NCBI GenBank assembly: GCA_963978895.1
Contig: OZ022240.1
Span: 17,237,217 to 17,301,216 of the forward strand
Length of the DNA: 64,000 nucleotides
Direction: 5' to 3'
Origin: Erpobdella octoculata
Lineage: Eukaryota; Annelida; Clitellata; Hirudinida; Erpobdellidae
Shown here piece by piece: positions 46,934 to 57,299 of the stretch; position 1 is the first letter of the stretch, and each line of letters starts with the position of its first letter. The translations under genes and the position numbers were made by a program. The notes beneath the pieces are model-generated. The model ran no database searches. It saw only the letters and a program-made list of their open reading frames with translations, and was not told the DNA's origin.

Positions 46934-47499
46934 CAAAAATAAAATAAGCAAGTTATTGTATTGTGGACTATAACGGTTGTCTTAATCAGTAATTAAATTT
47001 GGACAATTTGATTCAGTGCTGTCATCCCAGTGGTGTGACATGCGCGCATCAAAAATCAAGATTGTGGATAACAACAAGCATACTGTTATTTGACAAAATT
47101 GCCTGTGAAAATTGTTAATTTTTGTTATTACGAGCAACAATATTGCAACTCTTAGAAAATCTAAAATCGCATAATAGGATATCCAAAATTGGATGCCATT
47201 TTGTGCCAAATGCTACAAAATGCTTTGGCAAATCTTCTTATCGCGAGGGGCTTCGCACCTGCGGCGCTCGCGCTCAGGCTTCTTCGGTGCCCTTGTTCGT
47301 CAGTAGCCCCCCTACTAATTTTCATAGCCCCCCCACTCACTGAATCCTGCCTACGGGCCTGTAGTGGATGCTTACGCAATAAAAGTAATATAAGTTCCAA
47401 ATTGCACGTTCCTAAGATGAAGCGTTTGAGCTCGGCGTTGATTATCAGTCAGTCAGTCAGTTAGTCAGTCAGGACATGTTCTTTTATATATATATAGAT

Positions 47500-48150
47500 T
47501 AATTATTGGCTTGGTCAGCTTCAGTCTGATAATTTATAGTCTCGTTTTGGATAGTTTTATCAAATTTCAGAAGCAACTATTACACTTCAATGCACCAGGT
47601 GTTGGGGTGCGATAGAAAGATTCGAGCTGTGTCTGTCCTTAAGTTCTTTAAATTTTTGTTTTATGACAACATTACATTTAAAGAAGATACAATATCAACT
47701 TTAGTTGCCAAAGAGCAATAAACACAGTAAATTTTATAGTTTAAAAACTTTTCATGGATGGACATTTGTTAGCCGGTGATGCTTGTATAATATTTTATCA
47801 TGGGCAAAAAACATGGGACGGGAGCCATGATTTACAGACAAAGTCACATTGTTTGCAAGCCTTTCCACATTTTAATCAAAATATAAGTGGAGGAAATAAC
47901 AAGATAAGCAAACAAGAATAATAGAGCTAAAGAAGAAAAACTAATAAATTGCACTTGAAAACATTTTAACTTAGATTATTTTGTGTTTTAAAATAAACTA
48001 TTTTAATGGTAATTGTCAGATAATAAATGTTTTATTTATGTCATTCAGTTGTTCAAGTGTAAAATAATAAAAGTTGTCAAAGTTTGTATAACTTGTAGCT
48101 CTCTCAAACAGCCAAGCGTAACGCGATACAATATGTGGTAGATAACGTGG
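47500..48150. other. No feature recognised
   Basis: AT-rich spacer between family X copy c and the LINE at 48.2 kb. Confidence 0.45.
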
Positions 48151-48154
48151 CAGA

Positions 48155-48200
48155 TTTGTGTCCAGATAGCTTTTATTTAGGAGTCTATGGCTCGACCAAC
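48155..48200 (-). repeat. Inverted copy of the 40070-40113 segment
   Basis: TGTCCAGATAGCTTTTATTT and AGGAGTCTATGG are the reverse complement of 40070-40113 with one or two changes. Outside this block the two loci differ. Confidence 0.8.
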
Positions 48201-48256
48201 CGAAGGCGATTATGTTTTGCCAACTAGCATCTTATAATTGAAGGTATGCAGCTAAG

Positions 48257-48912
48257 GTGATTCTCATTCGGTTTTCAGTTGTTTTCGGGTTTTCTATTCG
48301 CCGTATTAAGCAGCTTCGTCCACTTCTGGATGATCCTTCGCTGCAACTTCTAGTCTCTTCTCTTGTCCTGTCTCGAATTGACTACTGCAATTCTCTATAC
48401 TATGGTCTTCCTGACACTACCCTCTATCCTCTCTCTAAAGCCTTCAACTCGGCTGCTCGCTTAGTTTCTCGCACTTCCTACTCCTCTCACATCTCTCCAT
48501 CTCTTGTTCTTCTCCATTGGCTTCCTCTCAGATATAGGGTGATTTTTAAAATCTGTTTAATAATGTACAAAATAAAAAATTGCCTTTCTCCTCTCTACTT
48601 AACTAATTTAATACATATCCCTCCTAAGTCTGGTCTTCGTTCTTCTTCTCGTAATCACTCTCGCATCTTCACTATTAAGCATTCTTTTGCTAAACGCTCT
48701 TTCTCCTACTCTGGTCCCTATCTCTGGAACTCTCTTCCTTCTTCTCTTACTAACTCTACTTCTCTCACAGTTTTCCGTCGTGGACTTAAAACATATCTGT
48801 TTACTAAGTTCACGACCGAGCGCTATTGAACACTGCGGAAATAGCGCTATATAAATAATTGATTGATTGATTGATTGATTGACTGATTGATTGATTGATT
48901 GATTGATTGATT
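48257..48912 (+). mobile_element. CR1-like LINE 3' end with open frame, hairpin and (GATT)n tail
   Basis: A 5'-truncated LINE. The open frame to 48829 reads IRRIKQLRPLLDDPSLQLL, LVLSRIDYCNSLYYGLPD, HISPSLVLLHWLPLRYRVIF, SYSGPYLWNSLPSSLTNS and LTVFRRGLKTYLF. This is the thumb and C-terminal region of CR1/L2 reverse transcriptases, with no stop. The stop codon lies in a hairpin, AGCGCTATT at 48819-48827 pairing with AATAGCGCT at 48840-48848. Then TATATAAATAATT and a GATT tetranucleotide tail. The intact frame marks it as one of the younger insertions. RT catalytic motifs are not included. Confidence 0.88.
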
Positions 48913-49199
48913 CGTTGTTTCCTTGCGTTAATTGTTTAAAAAAACTTAGGAAAAATTGAATTCGTGCGAGTTTAAATCCCTAGTTTTTCCATATACTTAT
49001 ATTAATCGAAAAAGAAAAATACCCACTGTTTTCCGTGAAGCCTTAAAGTGGTAAAGTACTTAATTTGCTTTTCATAAATCAATATTTTTTTTACCAATTT
49101 AACTGCACAAACTCTAATTATTGTGTTGAAGATGTCAAGCCAAAATCTTGAACTTCCAGCAAAAAAATGCGCCGCATCAACTTTATTAAGATTACGTCA

Positions 49200-51120
49200 T
49201 TCTTTAAATCGGCACCCACTGAGCATTTGAAAATGCAAAGGTTTTAGCCAAACTTCAAACCTTGAACAACAAGATTGTCATTTATCTACTTGTTCTATCG
49301 AATTCTCGACAAACAAAAATAAATTTGAGTCAAACTTGACCAACAAAACTGTCAAATTTTCGTTTCACTTTTTCAATATTGTATTTGAGTTTACTGAGGT
49401 TGAAGGAGAGTACATTAGGCTTTTATACTCCTCCTGAGGTCTCTTGAAAATTGCTTGTAGATATTTTTGCTTTCGATCCTCCCATTTGAACGCTATTTGT
49501 GGAAGACCTGCAGCTTAAGTTTCTGAGCCTAAACAATGAATGTAGGGTATGATGACTTTTTTACTTTTGTGGTTTTGATAGGTCGGTCTTGTCCTGGAGC
49601 AACACTCTGGATAGCATCGGTAACAAGGTTGAGAAAATGTTTCCAGCAGTCATCAACCGAGAAGCAGTATTGAAACACGTCATCCCATCTGATTTCACAA
49701 AAATAGTTATTTAGGTTTCTATAGGAGGATTTGGTTAGGTGTTGATCATTTTGGCCGTGGAGCATAGTTGGATGTCTGGGAAAGTTGGGTTTGAACACTA
49801 GAGTGTTGTGGTCGCTTTGAGCAATTGGGGGCATCATTTGAATCTGTGATATAAAGCAAGCATTGTTCGAGAGAAGCAGATCAAGTATATTTGATTGACG
49901 AGTTGGAAATTCAACATATTGATGTAGTCCCATTTCATCTAAAAAACTAGTAAATAAATCATAAACCTTGTTATTGGGATAAGAATAGTTTTTTCAGTTC
50001 ATTTCAGGAAGATTGAAGTCACCCATAATGCATACTAAACTTGTATCATTGCATAAGTGAGTGAGACATTGGATGCTCTTGAGGGTGTAATCCACAAATT
50101 CAGAATTAAATCCTCCTGGTCTATAGTAAATTATAACTCTGCATATTGAGCTATCAGTGTAAATGTCGACACAAACAATTTCTATATGGTTATATTCAGG
50201 TGGAATTGAGACCTGTCTAACGTTGACTCTTTTCTTAGCAATCAGAGCTACACCCCAACCACGAGATCCCCTGTCATAACGAAAAGCTTGGTATTCTCTA
50301 GGAAAAAATAGGCCGTCCGGTTCATTATTCAACCAAGTTTCGATTAAAGCAAAAATCTCTAAATCATGAGTTTCTAAAATTAAAACAAATTCTTCTCGTT
50401 AATTTACAATACTTCTGATTTTCGTAAGTGCCCAGTGTAAGTGTTCATACCCAAAAAGGCTGAATGGATTGGACCAAAACTGAAGAAGGTTCCCTGTTTC
50501 CTGGGCCGTCTTAGATCTCTTTTCACATCTTCTTAGATAAGCAGCTTCGGCTTCTCTAGGAGTTAGATCATGATTTATAAACACTTTCCTGATAGAAAGA
50601 TCGGTCGACAGTCGGAGGACCCGAGACGAAAAATTAGATCAGACACTGCTTCAGAATTTGTAAGAGTGACACAGAGTCTGGTATTTGCAGGTTCTTTTCC
50701 AAGTCGGCAAACGTTGACGACAGCAGGTTTGATGGTGAAGTTTTGCTCAATGAAATCTTGAATGAGCCTATCATCGTTAATTGAAGACTGAGGTGGCAAA
50801 CCGGAGATTATGACGTTTTTGGAACGTTTGGTTTTTTCAAGTTTTTCTTTCTCAATATCCCACATGACATTTTTGATAGATGATAAATCCATGCTTGGAG
50901 GGCGGGCTGGAATAGTCTGATCGCTGCTCGAGCACCTTAAGTCTGGTCCTGATGACTTTCGTCATCTCGTTGAGGGTTTCAGACATGGTTTTGGTGATTT
51001 GAGAGACCAATATTTGCATCATATTTGAAAATGTCTCCATCAATTTACTCATGTGATCGTTCAGTTGCTTCATTAGTCAATTTGAGTTTTCGTTTGAGTT
51101 CGAGAGTCCGCTGTCAGTGA
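49200..51120 (-). pseudogene. LINE 5' portion: ORF1 and EEP endonuclease
   Basis: On the - strand from 51073: a coiled-coil start (MKQLNDHMSKLMETFSNMMQ, later MSETLNEMTKVIRTRLKVLE), then after a frameshift KRSKNVIISGLPPQSSIND, IKPAVVNVCRLGKEPANTRL, then INHDLTPREAEAAYLRR. This is the RNA-binding ORF1-like protein, ending at 50402. ORF2 starts with EEP: LETHDLEIFALIETWLNNE, GSRGWGVALIAKKRVNV, VCIMGDFNLPEMN, a TGA in place of Trp, then GLHQYVEFPTRQSNILDLLL and IAQSDHNTLVF (catalytic SDH). It fades near 49200 before the RT. CR1/L2-type by layout. One frameshift and few stops, so it is fairly young, but its RT is missing. It is not the partner of the 48.2-kb fragment, which runs the other way. 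Confidence 0.85.
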
Positions 51121-51257
51121 CTTTGCCATGTTCACTAAACAATTATAAACGTGATGTCTAAAACTAGAAAACAGATTAAACCACTATTTATCGAAGCAAA
51201 GTATTTAGAACAAGATTAATTGCAGTTTTATCGTCAGAGAAAGAAAGATTATATCTA

Positions 51258-51330
51258 ACTAACAGGGTTACCCAGCGTTGCTCAGGGTTTTTGAATATTT
51301 GTCTCGTTTTTTCACAATAAAACGTACATT
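51258..51330 (+). repeat. Family Y terminus, degenerate
   Basis: ACTAACAGGGTTACCCAGCG then TTGCTCAGGGTTTTTGAAT, a diverged version of ACTAGCGGGGTACCCGGCG seen elsewhere. Confidence 0.65.
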
Positions 51331-51676
51331 AATAAACCGATTGTTATTTTTAATAGCTTTAAACCTTTATCTTAATAAAGACTATCTCCATTTAATTTTG
51401 TTTTCAAATTGCTCCTGCGGTTCGGATGTGATTAGCGAAAACACACAAACTCGGAAACACACATTACCTTTTACATATATAGATTTGTTAAGTGTGGGAG
51501 CGACTTCTAATTGATTTCAGATCTAACTGAAATTTATTGTAAATTTTTCATATCTGATTATAAACAATTTTGAGGGGTGTCCCATTAAAAAATCCAATTT
51601 TCAAAATTAAGGACTACCCTAACTCGATTTGACAGCAACCCCTACTTTTGCATATAAAAAAACAATAAGTAAAATC

Positions 51677-52235
51677 AGTGTTGGGTAAAATACTGTTCAA
51701 ATGTAATTCAAATAAAAATAAAAACACTTTGCTAAAAAGTACTTCAAATGCAAAATACAAACAAGTAAATTAAAAACGAATTTTTAAAACCAATGCTCTT
51801 ATATGTAATTAAAACACAAATTTTGCAATCAATTTTTTCTTATATTACTCTTTTATTTTATATTAAAGTTGAAATATCTTAAATTATATCGAAATATCGA
51901 AATTAATTAAAATTTAACTAAATTAATTGACTTATTGTAAAACTAATAATTGAATATTGCATTGTCTTCTATTTTGAGCATGTATGCAAAATTTGAAAAA
52001 AATCTATCATCAGGAAGTGACTCAAAAATTGATTGCAAGATTTGAAACAGACAGAGAAACAGACAGACAGAGAAACAGACAGACAGACAGACAGAGAAAC
52101 AGACAGACAGAGAAACAGAGACGACGAGTTAATAAAAGCATTGGTAATAATTTTTTTTATTTCTCCAATACAAAATACAAAGTGCATTAAAATATTTTAC
52201 TGCAAAATACTAAAATACTTTTAATAACACTTGAT
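51677..52235. mobile_element. Possible hAT-like MITE
   Basis: Begins CAGTGTTGGGTAAAATACTG; the far end, inverted, reads CAAGTGTTATTAAAAGTATT. Both ends are rich in AAAATAC/GTATTTT words. The ends match only partly and no target duplication was found. A CAGA-repeat segment (52051-52121) sits inside. Confidence 0.45.
52051..52121 (+). repeat. (ACAG)n microsatellite
   Basis: Degenerate ACAGACAGAGAAACAGACAG repeats preceded by GTGACTCAAAAATTG, a combination also seen near 36990. Confidence 0.9.
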
Positions 52236-52585
52236 GCTGATACATCATCATCAACACGCATCTCAAACACCTTTTAAAAAAAACAATTCAACAGATTCAA
52301 TTTTTAAAATGAGAATTTGCTTTTAAAATTAGTAATTGTTCAAAAGTTTCATCAGTCAAACTATTGTTGCAGATATTAATCCTGAATATGTTTTATTCGA
52401 AGCGGATTTCATGCACTTGGCCACAACTATATCATTTGACCACCACTGACTGAATTATCTGCCATCTTAGTATTAATAAAACTTTAAACTTTAATTCTAA
52501 CGACAACAAGCTACTTTTACTACAAACTCTAAAATCCAATCTCGTTCTAAGCTATCGAAACAAAAGATAGTACATTATGAAAACA

Positions 52586-54480
52586 ATCTATATATATATA
52601 TAAAAGAATATGTCCTGACTGACTGATAATCAACGCCGAGCTCAAACACCTCATCCTAGGAACGTGAAATTTGTAATTTATATTACTTTTATAGCGTAAG
52701 CACCCACTAAGAAAGAATTTTTGAAAATTTTGCTCCTAAGAGGATGAAACTGGAAAACAAACTTTTTTCTAAATTAACCCATATCTCAAAAACCAAAAAT
52801 GAAGGGCTTTTGAAATTTGCTATATAGATTTTTTTAAATGAAAAAATACGTGTTTCACCATTTTTTGAAAATTTGGTTTCCAGGACCTCAAATGTGGGGT
52901 GGAAAATAGGGTTTATTGTTTTTTAAAGTAACAGCTACTCAAAAACTGTAAATGCTACAGATGTAAAAATTAATGTTTAGTATCTACTCAAAAAATAATG
53001 ATATTCGTGTTTCACTATTTTTTGAAAATTTGGTTTTCAAGGACCTCAAATGTGGTGTGGAAAATAAGGTTATTTGTTATTTTAATTACTGCTACTCAAA
53101 AACTGTAAGTGCTACAAATGTAAAAATTAGTATTTAGTATCCACTCAATAAATAATGATAGACGTGTTTCACCATTTTTGAAAATTTGGTTTCCGGGACC
53201 TCAAATGTGAGGTGGAAAATAAGGTTATTTGTTTTTTTTAGAATAACTGCTACTTAAAAACTGCAAGTGGTACTGATGTAAAAATTAGTATTTAGTATTT
53301 ACTCGAAAAATAAAGATATACGTGTTTTACCAATTTTTGAATATTTGGTTTCCAGGACCTCAAATGTGGGGTAAAAAAACTAAAAATGTAAAAGTTTTAA
53401 AACAATTTTTTTTCTAAAACTATGCATATCTCAAAAACCAAAAATGAGAAAGTTTTGAAATTTGGTATCTAGATTCTTCTTAAAAAATAAAAAAAACAGG
53501 CGTTTCACCATTTTTAGAAATTTGGTTTTCAGCACCTCAAATGTGGGGTGGAAAATAAGGTTATTTGTTTTTTAGAATAACTGCTACTCAAAAACTGTAA
53601 GTGCTACACGTGTAAAAATTAGTATTTAGTATCCACTCAAGAAATAAAGATATACGTATTTTATCAATTTTTGATAATTTGCTTTCCAGGACCTCAAAAG
53701 TGACGATGAAATAAGAATTTGATGAAAAACTCCGAAAATTAGTATATATTTTTTGTAAAATAACTGCGACTCTGAAACTAAAAATACTACAGATATACAA
53801 ATTATTAACTAAATACTACTTAGAAGATAAAGTTACAAATGTTTTACCAATTTTTTTGTTCTGGCTTCCAGGACTACAAATGTAAAGCGGAGAAAAGGAT
53901 TATATTTGCTTGAAAACTCAATAACTGAAAATGTAATAACATTAAAATTCAGTATTAATGTTTTTTTACAAAATTATAAGATACGTGTTTTATTATTTTT
54001 TGAAAAATTAATTTCCAAGTAACGGTTTTGTGCCCGTTAAAACTGGTTGAGTGCCGGTCTTGACTTTTGTGCATATGAAACGGGCCAGTTCGTCTAAATA
54101 ACAAGCCAGGCCTGAAGTTTTATGTCTATGAAATAAGCCGTGTAGGGCACTGTGGATTAGAGTGCTGCACGGACCGGGTCAGGCCGTGATTTTAGGATAT
54201 TCAGACCGGATGGGACAAACCTGAAGTCAAGGTGGGACGGCCGATATTTTTCGCCAAGTATATAGAAATTTTAGGTCTGTAAAAACGGGCCAGACCCTAA
54301 TTAGACTGGCGTTGTCGGGCTTGAAATTTGGGCTTATAAAGCGGGCCGGGCCAAGTTGTCGACGGACCAGACCGAGACGGGCCGTAAAATATCGCCCCGT
54401 GCAGTACGCTACTGTGGATGCGTATTCTTCTTTTCAAGTGTTGCTGCTATTGCTCGGCGGTTCGACGTGATTGCAATCGG
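52586..54480 (-). repeat. Family X repeat, copy d (lacks the hAT insertion)
   Basis: The low-coordinate end ATCTATATATATATATAAAA and ACTGACTGATAATCAACGCC mirrors 47499-47430. It runs through GCGTAAGCACCCACTAAGAA, the uninterrupted counterpart of the hAT target site, then several 157-bp units. It ends in the GGCCCG-rich part and CGTGCAGTACGCTACTGTGG near 54415. It lacks the poly-T module block of copy c (43160-43930). Confidence 0.9.
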
Positions 54481-54483
54481 TAA

Positions 54484-54600
54484 AATTGCTACTAACCCTA
54501 ACCCTATCTCTAACCATAACCCTAAACCTAACCATATCCCTATCTCTAACCATAACCCTAAACCTAACCCTATCCCCACCCCTAACCCTATCCTAGGTAG
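54484..54600 (+). repeat. Interstitial telomere-like (CCCTAA)n
   Basis: Degenerate CTAACCCTAACCCTATCTCT with variants such as CCATAACCCTAAACCTAACC over about 115 bp. The motif matches the TTAGGG type of animal telomere. It is internal to the window, next to the outer end of family X copy d. Confidence 0.8.
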
Positions 54601-54736
54601 TTGCATAAATATTTCAAAATAACTTTTTTTTAATTTGCAAGTGTCTACACAATCTCGCTCTACCATACATATTTTTAACAGCACATCAGGGGACTCAACG
54701 AAGATTCATCTTGAAGGCGGCTGAGATCTTACAGAA

Positions 54737-55757
54737 GGTGTCCGGACAATTCGTCGCAAAACAATTCGTCGCGGACAATTCGTGGCGGACAATTCGTCGC
54801 GGACAATTCGTCGCGACAATTCGTCGCAGAAAAGCGGACAATTCGTCGCTAAAAACCGGACAATTCGGCGCGGACAATTTGTCGCGGACAATTCGTCGCG
54901 GATAATTCGTCGCGTACAATTTGTTGCAGAAAAGCAGACAATTTTTAATTAATAGTTATTATATTTATTATATATTGTTTGTTCTTCAAAATAATACCAA
55001 AAATAATAATTCTAAGAAAAGCTAAAAATCCTTGACAGATATTCGGCCCACCTGTCTCTGATCGTTTACTTGTAACACACTTCTTCTTCCTCGGTGCGTA
55101 CATAATATATGAATGGCCCTTTAATTATTATCAAGTGTTGATTGAGTAGAATATTGTAATATTAAATCTATTTTTTATAGGAAAAAAATAGTTATTTAAC
55201 ACAAACGCATGTTAGCAAAAATTAATTTATTAATCTAATAAAGTAATGTTATGGCTGCATCCCTGCGAATAATCAATTGAGGAACGATTCTCATAATCCA
55301 TCACAACAGTACGCAATCGACGATCCAAATCTCAATATTTCTTTTTCCTCAAAGGAAGACTTTCAACTGCAGAAATACGCTCAACCTTCATTTGGTTGAT
55401 GTTTTGTTCTTTTTGTAGTTTCACTACTAACTTCGATAATGTTACGTGCAATTTGAACCGCTAGTGCAAAGGCATTGTGCCATCCTTCAACTGTGTTGTT
55501 AGTTCGAGAAATGTCATCACGGACAGCTTGTTAGCAGTCCCAGATATTATATGAAAAAAAAACAAATCCTAGTTTATTGGCTTCAAGGGCAATTTGTTTA
55601 GGTTTGGTTTGCGACAAATTGTCCTGCGACGAATTGTCCGCAACGAATTGTCCGCGACGAATTGTCCGTTTTTCTGCGACGAATTGTCCTAGAACCCTTA
55701 CAGAACAACTAATGTGTTCGTTCCTCGAATTGTCCTGCGACGAATTGTCCTAGAACC
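54737..55757 (-). mobile_element. MULE-type element, family C
   Basis: The left arm (54737-54945) is about a dozen 14-bp units GGACAATTCGTCGC; the right arm (about 55605-55757) has the same units inverted. CTTACAGAA flanks the left end (54728-54736) and the right end (55697-55705, and again at 55758-55766 because about 61 bp of the right end is duplicated). This is a perfect 9-bp duplication, as for Mutator-like elements. A transposase fragment lies inside on the - strand. Confidence 0.9.
55290..55560 (-). pseudogene. MULE transposase C-terminal fragment
   Basis: On the - strand the frame reads YNIWDC, a stop, then AVRDDISRTNNTVEGWHNAF, then ALAVQIARNIIEVSSET. The T-N-N-T-V-E-G-W-H-N motif corresponds to C-T-T-N-I-V-E-G-W-H-H in the family A transposase at 10600-10625. 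Only this C-terminal piece survives, with stops. Confidence 0.8.
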
Positions 55758-55784
55758 CTTACAGAACAACTAATGTGTTCGTTC

Positions 55785-56007
55785 CTCGAACACGAACTGT
55801 TGGCGGCGACTGAGCGTTCTTTGTCGCCGGTCCTAAAGCCTGGAACAATCTTCCAACCTTCATTCAAGACAATAGTAACATTTTTGCTTTCAAGTGTCTC
55901 TTAATGACACCTTTTTTCAGATTATTGCTATTGTAATTTTTATTATCAATCAATTCTTCTATAAATCGCCCTTGAAGTATTTATACTAACGGCGCTATAT
56001 AAGTTAT
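55785..56007 (+). pseudogene. LINE 3' terminal fragment
   Basis: Reads FVAGPKAWNNLPTFIQDNSN then IFAFKCLLMTPFF, the C-terminal end of a CR1-like RT, followed by GGCGCTATATAAGTTATCAA and then the (TAA)n tail. It is short and 5'-truncated. Confidence 0.8.
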
Positions 56008-56349
<342 letters not shown>

Positions 56350-56471
56350 AATCTTTATTTATTCAGATTTTGAATTAAAATTAAAACTTTGATAAATTAG
56401 AGTTTTTCAAACAATAGCTCATGCATCTCAAGAGGTTTCAGTACTATCGTTAGAAATTCGCTATTAGGTTA

Positions 56472-57095
56472 TTAAGTTATGTTTCTATTGCAGTATATTT
56501 GAAATGTTTTAGAAATAACAGTCCAAGTTAGTCTATTGAGTACTCCATTTGGTAGTTTGGTCGAAATTTTTTTATTTAGTTTAGTTAAGTCTGAGATTAA
56601 TCCTAGTATTGAAATTTCTATTGTGTGACTTATTATTTTTAGGTTAGAGTATTCAGGTTGAAGATTGTTTTGTAGATCAGTGTACTTTGATTCTTTAAGT
56701 TTCTTTGACTTGGCCAGATTTGTTTCGTGACAAACTGTCAGCTCTATTGTTTCGATGGTGGACGGTGTCAGAACCGCTATGTCAGGTCTCAGAAAACTGA
56801 ACATATTCTGGTCCATCAAGATCGGCTTACTGTTTTTCTCTATTTCGGTGACCAGTACTGTCAAGATTGCGTCGTGTCTCTGCTTGTACCTGTCCAAGGA
56901 GATCACAGACCCACAGTTGGAAATAACATGTTTATTTGTTTGTGGGCACGTCTTGCACAATGGACAAAGGGGGTCAGCTGTTTTCCCCCATCTGACCAGG
57001 TTCACCGCATTTGGCAGTTGCTGGATTATGGCTTTTTTGCCAAAGTTGAAAATTGGGCCAGCGAGTTCATCCAGTGCGTTTGCCCATCTTTGCAC
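56472..57095 (-). pseudogene. R2-like element: CCHC and restriction-like endonuclease
   Basis: A 207-residue open segment. MQRWANALDELAGPIFNFGK and LPNAVNLVRWGK lead to CPLCKTCPQTNKHVISNC (the CCHC motif). RHDAILTVLVTEI follows, then FLRPDIAVLTPSTIETIELT then VCHET (the R-P-D...E core of the restriction-like endonuclease that nicks the target). Key residues are present and there is no stop inside, so this part is well preserved. Confidence 0.88.
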
Positions 57096-57299
57096 TTCAA
57101 ACTTTTTTAGGTTTTCATTTATTGCAGTTATTATTTAACCCTGAGTTTTGAGAGAGACAATGTGTGAGAAAGTTTATTTTATTTTTTCTTTATTTAGTGT
57201 TTATTTATCTAGCTGTTTCGCTTTGTGTCGGGATACCAAGACCGCCCTGAGCCTTAGAGAGAGACGCGACCTCTGACACGCATGAACTAATTGGTAGCC

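Larger units (their letters stand above)
44080..47361 (+). mobile_element. hAT transposon, 3.3 kb, with perfect 8-bp duplication
   Basis: Termini CAGGCCCGTAG and CTACGGGCCTG are perfect 11-bp inverted repeats. TAGTGGAT flanks both sides (44072-44079 and 47362-47369). A G/C run (GGGGGGGCTGGGGGGGCTAC) lies next to each end. It encodes a defective hAT transposase end and carries a nested family Y element (45806-46933). The target is family X copy c. Confidence 0.95.
42018..47499 (+). repeat. Family X repeat, copy c, interrupted by a hAT element
   Basis: The left part 42018-44079 starts ACTAGCAGTGCCCGTAGCGG. It has GGCCCG-rich DNA, the 157-bp tandem repeats (42440-43150), then poly-T/TTTTTTCGTAGG modules shared with the 59.6-63.8 kb array. 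The right part 47362-47499 carries GCTCGGCGTTGATTATCAGT, (CAGT)n and ends TTTTATATATATATAGAT. Copy d at 52586-54480 (-) runs through the junction without the hAT element. Confidence 0.88.

Noticed and set aside
46428..46951. Open frames rich in Arg-Ser or Arg-Glu that look like RS splicing factors
   Set aside because: They come from the 18-bp GA/CT minisatellite of family Y, are open on both strands, and contain no RRM or other domain.
48257..50332. One LINE made of the 48.2-kb RT end and the 50-kb endonuclease
   Set aside because: The two parts are on opposite strands and each fades out independently near 48.9-49.2 kb.
54484..54600. A real chromosome end
   Set aside because: The repeats are degenerate and unique sequence and genes lie on both sides.
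54743..54905. CRISPR-like spaced repeat in the MULE C arm
   Set aside because: Spacing is 14 bp without spacers, inverted copies lie at the other end, and a 9-bp target duplication marks it as a transposon arm.
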